64,000 bases of DNA, taken from the NCBI GenBank assembly GCA_963703745.1, contig CAVPFL010000004.1, forward strand, positions 1 through 64,000. The letters run 5' to 3'. Below, one piece after another: positions 15,688 to 25,438 of this stretch (position 1 is the stretch's first letter; each line of letters starts with the position of its first letter). The notes beneath the pieces are model-generated. The model was not told the origin of the DNA, searched no databases, and saw only the letters and a list, made by a program, of their open reading frames with translations. The position numbers and the translations under genes were made by a program. This DNA comes from AP-15 sp963703745 (GTDB taxonomy: Bacteria; Pseudomonadota; Alphaproteobacteria; ATCC43930; CGMCC-115725).

Positions 15688-18435
15688 TTATTGTGATGCG
15701 CGCGGGATCTTGAGGTAGGCATCGGCCTGGTCGAGGAGACCTTGTAAACTCAGCTGCTGATCCGATTGCGCGCCCAACCCGGCATCGGGCATCTCTCCAC
15801 CGGCGCAAATCAGATCGACGATGTGGCTACCCAATACGCGGTACGCCTCCATCTGTGACTCGCTAAACCATTGCTCCGTGGTCGACTCGTGCGGAAAGGC
15901 CGGGTGCAAAGCGGCATAGGCGCGTACATCGGCCGGCTCGGTGCCGTGGTAGCCCGGCTTGATATAGAGGAGGAGCCCGGGTTTAGCGTCGGGTTCGGGA
16001 TAACCGACATCCGCAATCGCGCAATAGACGCCGTCTACCGGCTCCGGCTTGCGCGCCGCGATGTCGATGCCGCGGAAGCGGATCGCGACGCCGAGGTCGA
16101 TCCACGCCTTGCGGACCGCGTTGCCCAGATCTTCGAACTGGCAATCAGGGTCGCAATCCGCATCGCTGACCACGATGTACCGGCAGCGCCGGCGGACCAT
16201 CTCGTAGATCCCGAGATTTTCGAAATGACCGCCATCCGACAGATAGACGTATTTGCCTTTATCGGTCGTCAGCCCAAACAGTTCGTTGATGATCGGGACG
16301 AAACTGAAAAGAGGCCCCTCGCGTGGCGACGTGTCATCGTTTCGGGGATTACCAAGCCACCAACCGAGACGAACATTGCCGAGCATCATTAAAACGCTGA
16401 CGAGCGGCGACGAGTTGTAGCCCTGATTGGGGCTGACCGAGGCACCGGAAATCGCCATCGCAGTGCCAAGTGTAATGCCACCTTTGGGACCGCCGTAAAG
16501 CGCGGTCGGGCGAAATTTGACCCTTGGATTGCCACACGCGAGCGGAGAGATGCTAAACGATTCCGCTTTGCGTTCCTGCCAGGCGAGATTGGTCGTCGCA
16601 ACCACATTCAGTGTCGCGTTGACAACGTGGAACAGACAACGCGATGTGGCGTTCGAGTTCGGCGGCCATAACTTCGTCATTGGAAGGTTATCTTCGAGAT
16701 CGAACCCAGTGAAGCGATCGGCACCCGGTCGCTCTCTCCTGGCCGAACCGAGAAAGCCGCGGACCAACCGGTTGCGGTATACCGCGTGCAACGAGAAGCG
16801 GTTGACATTTATGAACCACGACATCGCCAACGCAGCCGTGAGGCAGCCCAAGCAAGCAACCGCAGTGACCAGCAAGCGCAGATCGGGACGGAAAAAGAAC
16901 CGATGATCGGATGACAAATTCTGCTCGATCGCGTCGAGCGCATGCCGCGCCCCGCCCGCCAGCAGGACCGTCAACAAGGGCAAAAAAATCAATGTCGCGA
17001 TCGAAACCGTCACCGTAACCGGCAGCCTTTCGATAGCTTGTCGAGCCGTCGTCGCCGCCGATTTGACGCTGGCGCCAGTCAGAATACTGATAAGTCCCGA
17101 AACCCCGCCACCGGCGGCGGCCAATCTCCAAGCCCAAGCGGAATTGACTGAATCGAGCACCGGCGGGCCAAACAGAACGATGCCGGACAAGACTAGCCAT
17201 ACCAATGTCACAACCACGATCCACCCCGAGGACCGGGCTCGCCATTCGCGTTCGCTGTCTCCGTCCTGGGCGTAGCTCGCCAGCCCGACATAAAGACTGT
17301 CGCCGAGCAGCAACGCGAACATCACCCAGGCGACCCCGGCGACCACGAGCAGGTTCTTTACCGCCGATTGGCCGATCCACGCCTGGTAGTCCTGAGTTCC
17401 ACGCGTGCCGAGCCAAAATTCGTATCCGAACACAAGGATGGCCCCGGCGACAGCACCGGTTACAACCCAATAAAGCAGCAGTTGCAAGGCAGGTACCGGA
17501 TCTTTCTCGCTGCTCCGTACGGCAAACCGACCAAACGCGGCTGGCCGCCAAAAGAACGCGATCCACCACGAGATGCCATAGACGACGGCGCCGGCACTGG
17601 CACCATAGGCAAGCCAATCAATAGCGCTTAGCGTCGCGGATCCGACGAGCGGGTGCAACGCCACAGCAGCAAGCAGGGTCGCCGCAATGTATTGCGGGAT
17701 CAAGATCCGCCTGAGAAACTGTCCCTGATCGATGCCGCTACCGTCAGCACCCGAACGGTTCGCCAACGAATGCACCAACCCCCAAATCAGGAGCGCGGCC
17801 GCCAATGCGTTGACCACTACGGGCCAAGTATCGTCCCAGAGCGGCGCCCAGCCGATGAATTCGGCGGCGCCGATGGGGACCAGTACGACCGCAAGAAAGA
17901 GCGGCAGGAATACGGTCCAGTTCAACACCAAATTTCGGACGACGAGCGCCACAGCCGTCCAGGTGTCCGGCGACATCGCGCCTTTCTGTGGGGTTAGATA
18001 ATTACTGCTGGCCCGCAAAGCGCCTAATTCTGGCGCCTCATCTGCCGGATCGACGGTACGGGTGGTCAGCGACCGCAATACCGCGCGGTCATCGCCCGCC
18101 TGATGGCGCCACGCCGACAGCCAGCCGCCAATGTATCCTCCGCCAGAAACCGTGGACAGGTAGTCGAAACCGAAAAGTAGGCCGTGCCGGGCCAGCGCCT
18201 GCAACACACCGAGTGCGAAGGACGCGCTGCGTATTCCGCCGCCCGAAAGGCACAGCGCGCTCTGCGGCCGGTTCAGCTGGTGAATAGCGGCATAGAGATC
18301 CGCCAGCGAGCGGCCGGTATAGGCGACGTCCGGATGCAGCTCTGCGAATTCCTCGCCTAAGACATCGAGAAACTCGCGGGCTCCCGGCCGGGGCTCGGCA
18401 CTGACGGGCTCAGTCGTGGCTCCTTTGCCTTGCAT
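15688..18435 (-). CDS. patatin-like phospholipase with internal membrane domain
   Basis: This 915-residue protein has the patatin features far apart. LCLSGGGIRSASFALGVLQAL near residues 61-81 forms the oxyanion hole. S97 in STVSGGGYIGGW is the likely nucleophile; the first glycine of the usual GxSxG is replaced. D734 in SDGGHFENLG completes the Ser-Asp dyad. About 640 residues lie between, including roughly ten hydrophobic segments (for example WTVFLPLFLAVVLVPIGAA), so the lipase is a membrane protein with its domain split around a membrane core. The ATG at 18435 is chosen because GGAGGGG lies just before it; another ATG is four codons upstream. Confidence 0.85.
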   Translation of the reverse strand: MQGKGATTEPVSAEPRPGAREFLDVLGEEFAELHPDVAYTGRSLADLYAAIHQLNRPQSALCLSGGGIRSASFALGVLQALARHGLLFGFDYLSTVSGGGYIGGWLSAWRHQAGDDRAVLRSLTTRTVDPADEAPELGALRASSNYLTPQKGAMSPDTWTAVALVVRNLVLNWTVFLPLFLAVVLVPIGAAEFIGWAPLWDDTWPVVVNALAAALLIWGLVHSLANRSGADGSGIDQGQFLRRILIPQYIAATLLAAVALHPLVGSATLSAIDWLAYGASAGAVVYGISWWIAFFWRPAAFGRFAVRSSEKDPVPALQLLLYWVVTGAVAGAILVFGYEFWLGTRGTQDYQAWIGQSAVKNLLVVAGVAWVMFALLLGDSLYVGLASYAQDGDSEREWRARSSGWIVVVTLVWLVLSGIVLFGPPVLDSVNSAWAWRLAAAGGGVSGLISILTGASVKSAATTARQAIERLPVTVTVSIATLIFLPLLTVLLAGGARHALDAIEQNLSSDHRFFFRPDLRLLVTAVACLGCLTAALAMSWFINVNRFSLHAVYRNRLVRGFLGSARRERPGADRFTGFDLEDNLPMTKLWPPNSNATSRCLFHVVNATLNVVATTNLAWQERKAESFSISPLACGNPRVKFRPTALYGGPKGGITLGTAMAISGASVSPNQGYNSSPLVSVLMMLGNVRLGWWLGNPRNDDTSPREGPLFSFVPIINELFGLTTDKGKYVYLSDGGHFENLGIYEMVRRRCRYIVVSDADCDPDCQFEDLGNAVRKAWIDLGVAIRFRGIDIAARKPEPVDGVYCAIADVGYPEPDAKPGLLLYIKPGYHGTEPADVRAYAALHPAFPHESTTEQWFSESQMEAYRVLGSHIVDLICAGGEMPDAGLGAQSDQQLSLQGLLDQADAYLKIPRASQ

Positions 18436-18546
18436 GTCCCCTCCCATCGCGTTTTGTCAGCGGGAGACGCATACTTCGCTCGGCAGTGATCTTTATACTC
18501 ACCGAGGTTTAGACTTGGCATTTTAGCGAGCGTTCGCCGGAAGACG

Positions 18547-18562
18547 TGTGACCTAGCTCACG
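18547..18562. promoter_or_regulatory. CRP-like site (TGTGA-N6-TCACG)
   Basis: TGTGACCTAGCTCACG is one base off the symmetric consensus TGTGA-N6-TCACA of the CRP/FNR family. It lies about 110 bases upstream of the patatin-like gene, in its upstream region, and after the stop of no other plus-strand gene. A class III cyclase is encoded at 54-55 kb in the same window, but a CRP homologue is not seen. This is a motif match only. Confidence 0.35.
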
Positions 18563-18629
18563 CATCGCCACAAAAAGGTGCGGTGCTCACCAGCTCGACC
18601 CCCTCATCGGGAGGCCGTCTAGCCCCGCC

Positions 18630-19574
18630 TCAAGGGATGCATTGCGCAATGATCTTCGGCTGCCGCACTCGATCGCTCTCGGTGAACGTCTTGAGGAATT
18701 CCCGGCACTTCTCGTGTGCCCCCCAGGGGAATTGGCCGCCGAGGCAGAGCGCCAGCTCATGCGACCACAGAGGCCGGCCGACCTCACGCCGCGCCCATTT
18801 CCAGCTCCGTGCGGCGACCCGTCGCCAGGCACGGCGCCGATAATGTGCCGGCAGGTCCGGGTTGTCCTCGATAAAGAGAAGGAGCGCCAGATTGAGGTCG
18901 TGCAGGATTTGCGCTTTGTTTGCCGACAGGCGATCCAAGGTGATTTCGGTGGGATCGGGTGCGGCGACGATCGGAGTGTCGGTGATCCCGAAGCGGTATC
19001 GTCGGGAGAGACGCAACGCCATGGTATAGTCCTGGACAAAGACCCGCTCGTCACAGCCGCCGCTCCGCCGCAATGCTTCGCGCCGAACCAAGAGGTTGCT
19101 CGGGGTGAACCAGATTCCGCGGATCAGTGCGCCCAGCGGATCCGAAAGGAGACGAGGCGCCGAGCGCGCCGGCCGCGGCCAATATGGCGTCTCGTCCGGC
19201 CGATACGGTTGCCCCCCACCGATCATCACCTCGACCCCGAGGCGATCCATGCAGTCGATCAGATGCCGGGAGGCGTCGGGAGCGAGCAGGTCATCGCCGT
19301 CGAGCAGCTTGATCAGCGGCATCGACGCGGCGGCCAGCCCGCGATTGGTCGCGATGCTCGGGCCTCGGTTGGGCTGCGCGATCAGATGAAAGCCCGGCAG
19401 CTGCGGCCCCAGGCTTTCGAGCAGCTCGCGCGATCCGTCCGTCGAGCCATCATCGACAACGATGACTTCGCGCTCGAAATCGCCCTCCTGGGCCGCGACC
19501 GAGGCAAGCACGTCGGGGAGATATCGGCGCTTGTTGTAGACTGTCAGGACAAAGGAAACTGCGGTCTGGGGCAT
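18630..19574 (-). CDS. family 2 glycosyltransferase
   Basis: The 314-residue protein has a GT-A fold typical of GT2 enzymes that transfer sugars from nucleotide donors in surface polysaccharide synthesis. It starts with VSFVLTVYNKRRYLPDVLASV, followed by EVIVVDDGSTDGSRELLESL, the NRGPSIATNRGL block and the metal-binding DGDD in IKLLDGDDLLAP. The acceptor-side motif could be QDYTMALRL. The remaining 100 residues are less conserved. It is alone on its strand, so its polymer is unknown; a Wza-like export lipoprotein gene lies 40 kb away. Confidence 0.85.
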   Translation of the reverse strand: MPQTAVSFVLTVYNKRRYLPDVLASVAAQEGDFEREVIVVDDGSTDGSRELLESLGPQLPGFHLIAQPNRGPSIATNRGLAAASMPLIKLLDGDDLLAPDASRHLIDCMDRLGVEVMIGGGQPYRPDETPYWPRPARSAPRLLSDPLGALIRGIWFTPSNLLVRREALRRSGGCDERVFVQDYTMALRLSRRYRFGITDTPIVAAPDPTEITLDRLSANKAQILHDLNLALLLFIEDNPDLPAHYRRRAWRRVAARSWKWARREVGRPLWSHELALCLGGQFPWGAHEKCREFLKTFTESDRVRQPKIIAQCIP

Positions 19575-19591
19575 CGGCTCGTCGCTTGCCG

Positions 19592-19770
19592 CCCCTCACC
19601 CTCCCCCCTACGCGGGTCCCTCCCTCGCCCCGCTTGCGGGGAGAGGGTCGGAGTGAGGGGTCTTTGGAGGTTGCACAAGGCTCGCAATTGAATACGCCGC
19701 TGCCCCTCACCCGGAATCCGCGTGCAGACGCGCAAATTCCGACCACTCCCCGCAAGCGGGGCGAGGTAGA
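19592..19770. repeat. two palindromic repeats of the CCCTCACCC/CGGGGAGAGGG family
   Basis: Two imperfect copies sit head to tail in the gap between the glycosyltransferase and the CMD gene. The first, about 19592-19661, has CCCCGCTTGCGGGGAGAGGG closed by CCCCTCACC and GTGAGGGG. The second, about 19703-19770, has CTCCCCGCAAGCGGGGCGAGG. The same family occurs at 22120-22206 and 31740-31888. Such elements are common in alphaproteobacterial intergenic DNA; when transcribed they form strong hairpins. Confidence 0.85.
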
Positions 19771-19782
19771 TGGGTGCCCGCA

Positions 19783-20187
19783 TCAGCTACTCTGCCCTCC
19801 TTCGGCCCGGAACTCGGCGAACACCTTGCTCGCCACCATCATCGATTCGCGGATGATCGGCACCCCGACATAGCCTGAGAGGTGGAGCAACACCTCGGTC
19901 AATTCCTCTTCGGTCCATCCCTGGCGCAACGCCATGCGCAGATGCAGACCCAACTCGGGTTCGCGCCCGGTGGCCGCATCGGAGACGACACAGACGAGCG
20001 CTCGGGTTTTCAGATCGAGGCCGGGCCGGGTCCACAGCGCGCCGAACACGGTCTCGGTCGCCAAGTCGATGAACTTCTTCATGACCGAGTCGCTGTAGAT
20101 CTCGCGAGCCGACCGCTCGACCGCCGCGTCGCCCAGGAGCTGCCGACGCACCGCCGCCCCTTTTCGATACAGCTCACTCTCGGCCAT
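19783..20187 (-). CDS. carboxymuconolactone decarboxylase (CMD) family protein
   Basis: The product has 134 residues from the ATG at 20187 (MAESELYRKG); the frame is open for 20 codons upstream but those are atypical. It resembles PcaC-type CMD proteins: a helix pattern with KKFIDLATETVFGALWTRPGLDLKTRALV, and GREPELGLHLRMALRQGWTEEELTEVLLHLSGYVGVP. The CxxC of peroxidase-type AhpD is absent, so a decarboxylase- or isomerase-like role is more likely. No protocatechuate genes are nearby; the substrate is unknown. Confidence 0.82.
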   Translation of the reverse strand: MAESELYRKGAAVRRQLLGDAAVERSAREIYSDSVMKKFIDLATETVFGALWTRPGLDLKTRALVCVVSDAATGREPELGLHLRMALRQGWTEEELTEVLLHLSGYVGVPIIRESMMVASKVFAEFRAEGGQSS

Positions 20188-20568
20188 CGCTTCGCCCTCG
20201 CTTTTGGAATGTCTGGCAATTCTCCCCGTATTGCCGGTCGCACACAAGTCGCAGACCGATCATGTGTCGCCGAGATGGCGAAGGTTTTTGCCCCTGCTGT
20301 TGCGACTTGCAAAATTGCTATAACCCTATTACATGGCATCACGCCGCGATCGATCGGTGACGGCTTCGATAAAGGCCTCCGATCGGAGCCCGCCGTATTG
20401 GACGGCCACTTCAACTTAAAGAGGAGTCCCCGCTGCAGACTTGCTGCAAATGCAGCGACTGGAAACAATCGACTCAATTTACAATTGTGTTTTGGCGGGG
20501 TGCAGGAGGCGGATCTGGCGCCGCCTTCCGCTCGATGCTATTTCGCCCTTTCTTGGTCGCGAGGTGCC
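20188..20568. other. divergent regulatory region upstream of pccB
   Basis: No gene is supported; the open frame running into pccB from 19882 is an artefact of the antisense CMD gene. The stretch should hold promoters for the CMD gene and pccB. TTGCAAAATTGC at 20307-20318 and TTGCTGCAAATGCAGC near 20441 resemble the TTTGCAAA-type half sites known for PccR regulators of propionyl-CoA carboxylase in Rhodobacter, but no PccR gene is in the window. This link is speculative. Confidence 0.35.
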
Positions 20569-22101
<1,533 letters not shown>

Positions 22102-22119
22102 AAATGGCCGAAACCATGG

Positions 22120-22206
22120 GCCCTCACCCACCCAGCCCGCCGGCTGGGTCCCCCCTCTCCCGCAATGCGGGAGAGGGTGCCGAGCGCAGCGAGGCGGGTG
22201 AGGGGC
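22120..22206. repeat. palindromic repeat inside the pccB-pccA spacer
   Basis: The element runs from GCCCTCACCC to GGCGGGTGAGGGG with the inner hairpin CTCTCCCGCAATGCGGGAGAG near 22155-22175. It is of the same family as those at 19.6 and 31.7 kb. Its last bases, GTGAGGGG at 22199-22206, lie four bases before the GTG start of pccA and look like that gene's Shine-Dalgarno sequence. As RNA it would form a stem-loop between the two coding regions. Confidence 0.85.
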
Positions 22207-22209
22207 TGC

Positions 22210-24195
22210 GTGTTTAATAAGATCCTGATCGCTAACCGCGGCGAGATCGCATGCCGCATCATCCGCACCGCCAAGCGGATGGGGATCGCCACGGTCGCGG
22301 TCTATTCCGATGTCGATGCCGAGGCATTGCATGTGCGGATGGCCGATGAATCGGTCCCTATCGGACCCGCGGCTGCCGCCGAGAGCTACCTGAAGATCGA
22401 GCGGATCGTCGAGGCGTGCCGAGCGACCGGGGCCGAAGCGGTCCATCCGGGCTACGGGTTCCTGTCGGAAAACGCCGCCTTTGCGACGGCTCTTGCTACG
22501 GCGGGAGTGACTTTCATCGGACCCGGGCCCGAAGCGATCGCGGCGATGGGCGACAAGATCCAATCGAAAAAGCTCGCCCGCGATGCCGGGGTGTCGAGCG
22601 TGCCGGGCCACCTCGCCGTCATCCCCGACGCCGACAGCGCGGTAAAGGTCGCCCGCGATATCGGTTACCCGGTCATGATCAAGGCGTCGGCCGGCGGCGG
22701 CGGCAAGGGAATGCGCATCGCCGCCAGCGACGAGGAGACACGCGAGGGGTTCGGTTCAGCGGCGAGCGAGGCCAAATCGAGCTTTGCCGACGACCGGATC
22801 TTTATCGAGAAATATATCGAGGAACCTAGGCACATCGAGATCCAGGTGCTCGGCGACACCTTCGGCAATCTCGTTTATCTCGGCGAGCGCGAATGCTCGA
22901 TCCAGCGCCGTCACCAGAAGGTCATCGAAGAGGCACCGAGCCCATTCATCGATCCAGAAACGCGCAGAGCTATGGGCGAGGAGGCAACGGCACTGGCGCG
23001 TGCGGTCGGGTACCGCTCGGCGGGCACGGTGGAGTTTATCGTCGACCGCGAGCGCAATTTCTACTTTCTCGAAATGAACACCCGGCTGCAGGTCGAGCAT
23101 CCGGTGACTGAGCTGGTAACCGGGCTCGATCTCGTCGAGCTGATGATCCGTATTGCCGCGGGCGAACCGCTCCCATTCACGCAAGAAGATGTTCGGCTCA
23201 AAGGCTGGGCGATCGAAGCGCGCGTCTATGCCGAAGATCCGCGGCGCAATTTTCTGCCGTCGACTGGCCGCCTGATCCGTTACCAACCGCCTGCCGGGGA
23301 AGGTCTGAGGCTCGACACCGGCGTCTTTGAGGGTGCGGAGATCAGCATTTATTACGACCCAATGATCGCCAAGCTCGTCGGCTCGGGCGCCGACCGGAAC
23401 ACGGCGATCGAGCGGTTGCGCGGTGCCCTCGACGGCTTTTATGTCGCCGGCGTGCAGCACAACATCGCCTTTCTGGCGGCAGCGGTGGCAAGGCCGCGCT
23501 TTACCGCAGGCGCCCTCTCGACGAACTTCATCGCCGAGGAGTTCCGCGGTGGGTTCGCTCCCCCTTCGGAATTTGTCGAGCCAGACCCCATGATCCTCCT
23601 TGCCGCGGCACTCGCGCACCGCCGCATCCGTGAGCGCGAGGCGGCGATCGATGGCCAGCTTGCCGGAATCCGCAGCGAGATCGCCGAGCGGGCGGTTGTG
23701 CTGCTCGACGGCCGGCCCTATCCGGTTTCGGTGCGCCCGGAGAGCGCCGCATATCGCGTCGAGATCGAGGGTGAGACCCACCTCGTGGCGACCGATTGGC
23801 GACCCGGAGAAGTGTTGCTGCAAATCCGTGTGGACAACCGTTCGGCCACGGTGCAGGTCGAGCGCCTGCCAGGCGCTGCATTCCGGCTGGTGCATGGCGG
23901 GGTTATCCGCCAGGGGCAGGTGTTGCCGCCGCGCGCCGCCGAGCTGCTGGCGCTAATGCCGGAGAAGCAGGCCGCGGACACCTCGCGGCTGCTGTTGTCG
24001 CCAATGCCGGGCCTGCTTTCCTCGGTGGCAGTCACCCAGGGCCAGGAGGTCAAGACGGGTGAGCCGCTTGCCGTCGTCGAAGCGATGAAAATGGAGAACA
24101 TCTTGCGCGCCGAGCGCGACGGGCGCATCGCGCGGATCCGCGCCCACCCGGGCGACAGCCTAGCGGTCGACCAGGTTATCCTCGAATTTGAATGA
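22210..24195 (+). CDS. pccA: propionyl-CoA carboxylase alpha subunit
   Basis: The 661-residue protein has the three parts of biotin-dependent alpha subunits: biotin carboxylase with ILIANRGEIACRIIRTAKR, the ATP-grasp loop KASAGGGGKGMR and EMNTRLQVEHPVTELVTG; a middle BT domain; and a biotinyl domain with EAMKMEN, biotin on K627. I choose the GTG at 22210. The frame is open back to 22165, but the preceding residues are translated repeat DNA. The start codon is unusual in drawing its ribosome site from the repeat. It pairs with pccB and overlaps the acylphosphatase gene as ATGA. Confidence 0.95.
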   Translation: MFNKILIANRGEIACRIIRTAKRMGIATVAVYSDVDAEALHVRMADESVPIGPAAAAESYLKIERIVEACRATGAEAVHPGYGFLSENAAFATALATAGVTFIGPGPEAIAAMGDKIQSKKLARDAGVSSVPGHLAVIPDADSAVKVARDIGYPVMIKASAGGGGKGMRIAASDEETREGFGSAASEAKSSFADDRIFIEKYIEEPRHIEIQVLGDTFGNLVYLGERECSIQRRHQKVIEEAPSPFIDPETRRAMGEEATALARAVGYRSAGTVEFIVDRERNFYFLEMNTRLQVEHPVTELVTGLDLVELMIRIAAGEPLPFTQEDVRLKGWAIEARVYAEDPRRNFLPSTGRLIRYQPPAGEGLRLDTGVFEGAEISIYYDPMIAKLVGSGADRNTAIERLRGALDGFYVAGVQHNIAFLAAAVARPRFTAGALSTNFIAEEFRGGFAPPSEFVEPDPMILLAAALAHRRIREREAAIDGQLAGIRSEIAERAVVLLDGRPYPVSVRPESAAYRVEIEGETHLVATDWRPGEVLLQIRVDNRSATVQVERLPGAAFRLVHGGVIRQGQVLPPRAAELLALMPEKQAADTSRLLLSPMPGLLSSVAVTQGQEVKTGEPLAVVEAMKMENILRAERDGRIARIRAHPGDSLAVDQVILEFE

Positions 24196-24479
24196 CGCCG
24201 CCGGAAGAGACCGTTCGTCTGCGGATCACCGGCGCGGTGCAGGGTGTCGGCTACCGGATCTGGGCAACCCGCACGGCTGGCAATCTGCGGCTGCGCGGCT
24301 GGGTGCGCAACCGCTTTGACGGCAGCGTCGAGGTGCTGGCGACCGGCGCTGCCGATGCTATCGCAGCGATGGTCGAGGCTTGCCGACACGGCCCGCGTGC
24401 AGCTCGCGTCGCCGCGGTGAAGGTCAACGACGCCGAAGATGACGGCAGCCGCGGTTTCGCCGCCCTGCCGACCGAGTGA
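24192..24479 (+). CDS. acyP: acylphosphatase
   Basis: This 95-residue cytoplasmic enzyme hydrolyses acyl phosphates. The phosphate loop with the catalytic arginine is VQGVGYRIWA, and the second signature GWVRNRFDGSVEV carries the conserved asparagine. Length is normal. It overlaps the pccA stop by four bases (ATGA) and so is probably translated with it; a similar pairing is common in Alphaproteobacteria. Confidence 0.95.
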   Translation: MTPPEETVRLRITGAVQGVGYRIWATRTAGNLRLRGWVRNRFDGSVEVLATGAADAIAAMVEACRHGPRAARVAAVKVNDAEDDGSRGFAALPTE

Positions 24480-24482
24480 GCT

Positions 24483-25349
24483 TCAGGCCCCGCCGAGAAA
24501 GTCCCTAGTCCACTGCTGGTAGTTGTCAGCCCGGGTGACGCGCCGCATCAGCTCAGGTGGCGCGATCCCTGGGAGATCGGCCGGTTTCGTGCCGTCGCGC
24601 AATGCCTTTAGCGTGTTGTAGACCGCTTGCACGGCGGCGCTGAACGGGGCGTGGCCCTGCAAGGCGACCCGTACCCCGTGCGCTGCCATCCAATCGAGAT
24701 CGGCGAGCGGTCCCGAGCCACCGCCGGTGATCAGCGGGATCTTGATCTGCGATGATACCGCTTCGATGCCGGCGACGGTGACTCCGCCAGCGAGAAAGAT
24801 CGCATCGACCCCGGCGGCTTCATAGGCCTTGGCGCGACGGATCGTGTCGTCGACGTCGGTGACCGCGAGCGCGCTGGTGCGGCCGGCGATGACCAGGTTC
24901 TTGTCTTGGCGTGCCGACAATGCGGCTTTCATCTTGCCGATGCCCTCCTCGATCGGGATCAAGGTCGGCTTGCCGCTCGGCCCGTAGGGGCGCGGCAGTA
25001 CCGTGTCCTCGATCGACATCGCGCAGATGCCGGCAGTCTCCAACTCCTCGACCGTCCGCCGCACGTTGAGCGCGTTGCCGTAGCCGTGATCGGCGTCGAC
25101 CAGCAGGCACAGATTGCCGGCGCGGCAGACGCGGTTGGCCTGAGAAGCGAACTCGGTCAAGGTCATGACCACCAGATCGGGAGCACCCAACACCGCCATC
25201 GAGCCGATCGAGCCGGAGAAGATGCCGACCTCGAAGCCGAGATCCTCGGCAATCCGCGCCGAGATCGCGTCATAGACGGAGCCTGTGTGCACGCAGCGAT
25301 TACCGGCCATCAGCGCGCGGAAGCGCTCGCGCCGTTCGGTCCAATTCAT
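24483..25349 (-). CDS. isocitrate lyase/PEP mutase family enzyme, probably oxaloacetate decarboxylase
   Basis: The 288-residue product is of the ICL/PEPM superfamily. It matches best the oxaloacetate decarboxylase group typified by Pseudomonas PA4872: MAGNRCVHTGSVYDAISARIAEDLGFE, the metal-binding DADHGYGNALNVRRTVEELETAGI and IEDTVLPRPYG. The cysteine of isocitrate lyase is not present. Methylisocitrate lyase or a phosphonate enzyme is a weaker option; the pcc genes next door would make a methylisocitrate lyase tempting but the sequence does not favour it. It ends four bases after the convergent acyP stop. Confidence 0.78.
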   Translation of the reverse strand: MNWTERRERFRALMAGNRCVHTGSVYDAISARIAEDLGFEVGIFSGSIGSMAVLGAPDLVVMTLTEFASQANRVCRAGNLCLLVDADHGYGNALNVRRTVEELETAGICAMSIEDTVLPRPYGPSGKPTLIPIEEGIGKMKAALSARQDKNLVIAGRTSALAVTDVDDTIRRAKAYEAAGVDAIFLAGGVTVAGIEAVSSQIKIPLITGGGSGPLADLDWMAAHGVRVALQGHAPFSAAVQAVYNTLKALRDGTKPADLPGIAPPELMRRVTRADNYQQWTRDFLGGA

Positions 25350-25438
25350 GGTATCTCCTCGCCCTTACAGGTTTTCGGAATGGTTTCGCGCGGCGTCAGC
25401 TTATCATGGTGGAAGCCAGGTCAAAGTAGGAGCAGATC

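Noticed and set aside
19882..20568. 229-codon N-terminal extension of PccB
   Set aside because: It runs through the antisense CMD gene and the divergent promoter region; 510 residues from 20569 is the normal family length.
22165..22209. N-terminal extension of PccA from an ATG at 22165
   Set aside because: It translates the repeat element, and PccA family proteins start at FNKILIANRGE.
24483..25349. Methylisocitrate lyase for a methylcitrate cycle with the MmgE/PrpD gene
   Set aside because: Motifs fit the oxaloacetate decarboxylase-like group better, the cysteine signature of lyases is missing, and no citrate synthase-like gene is near either gene.
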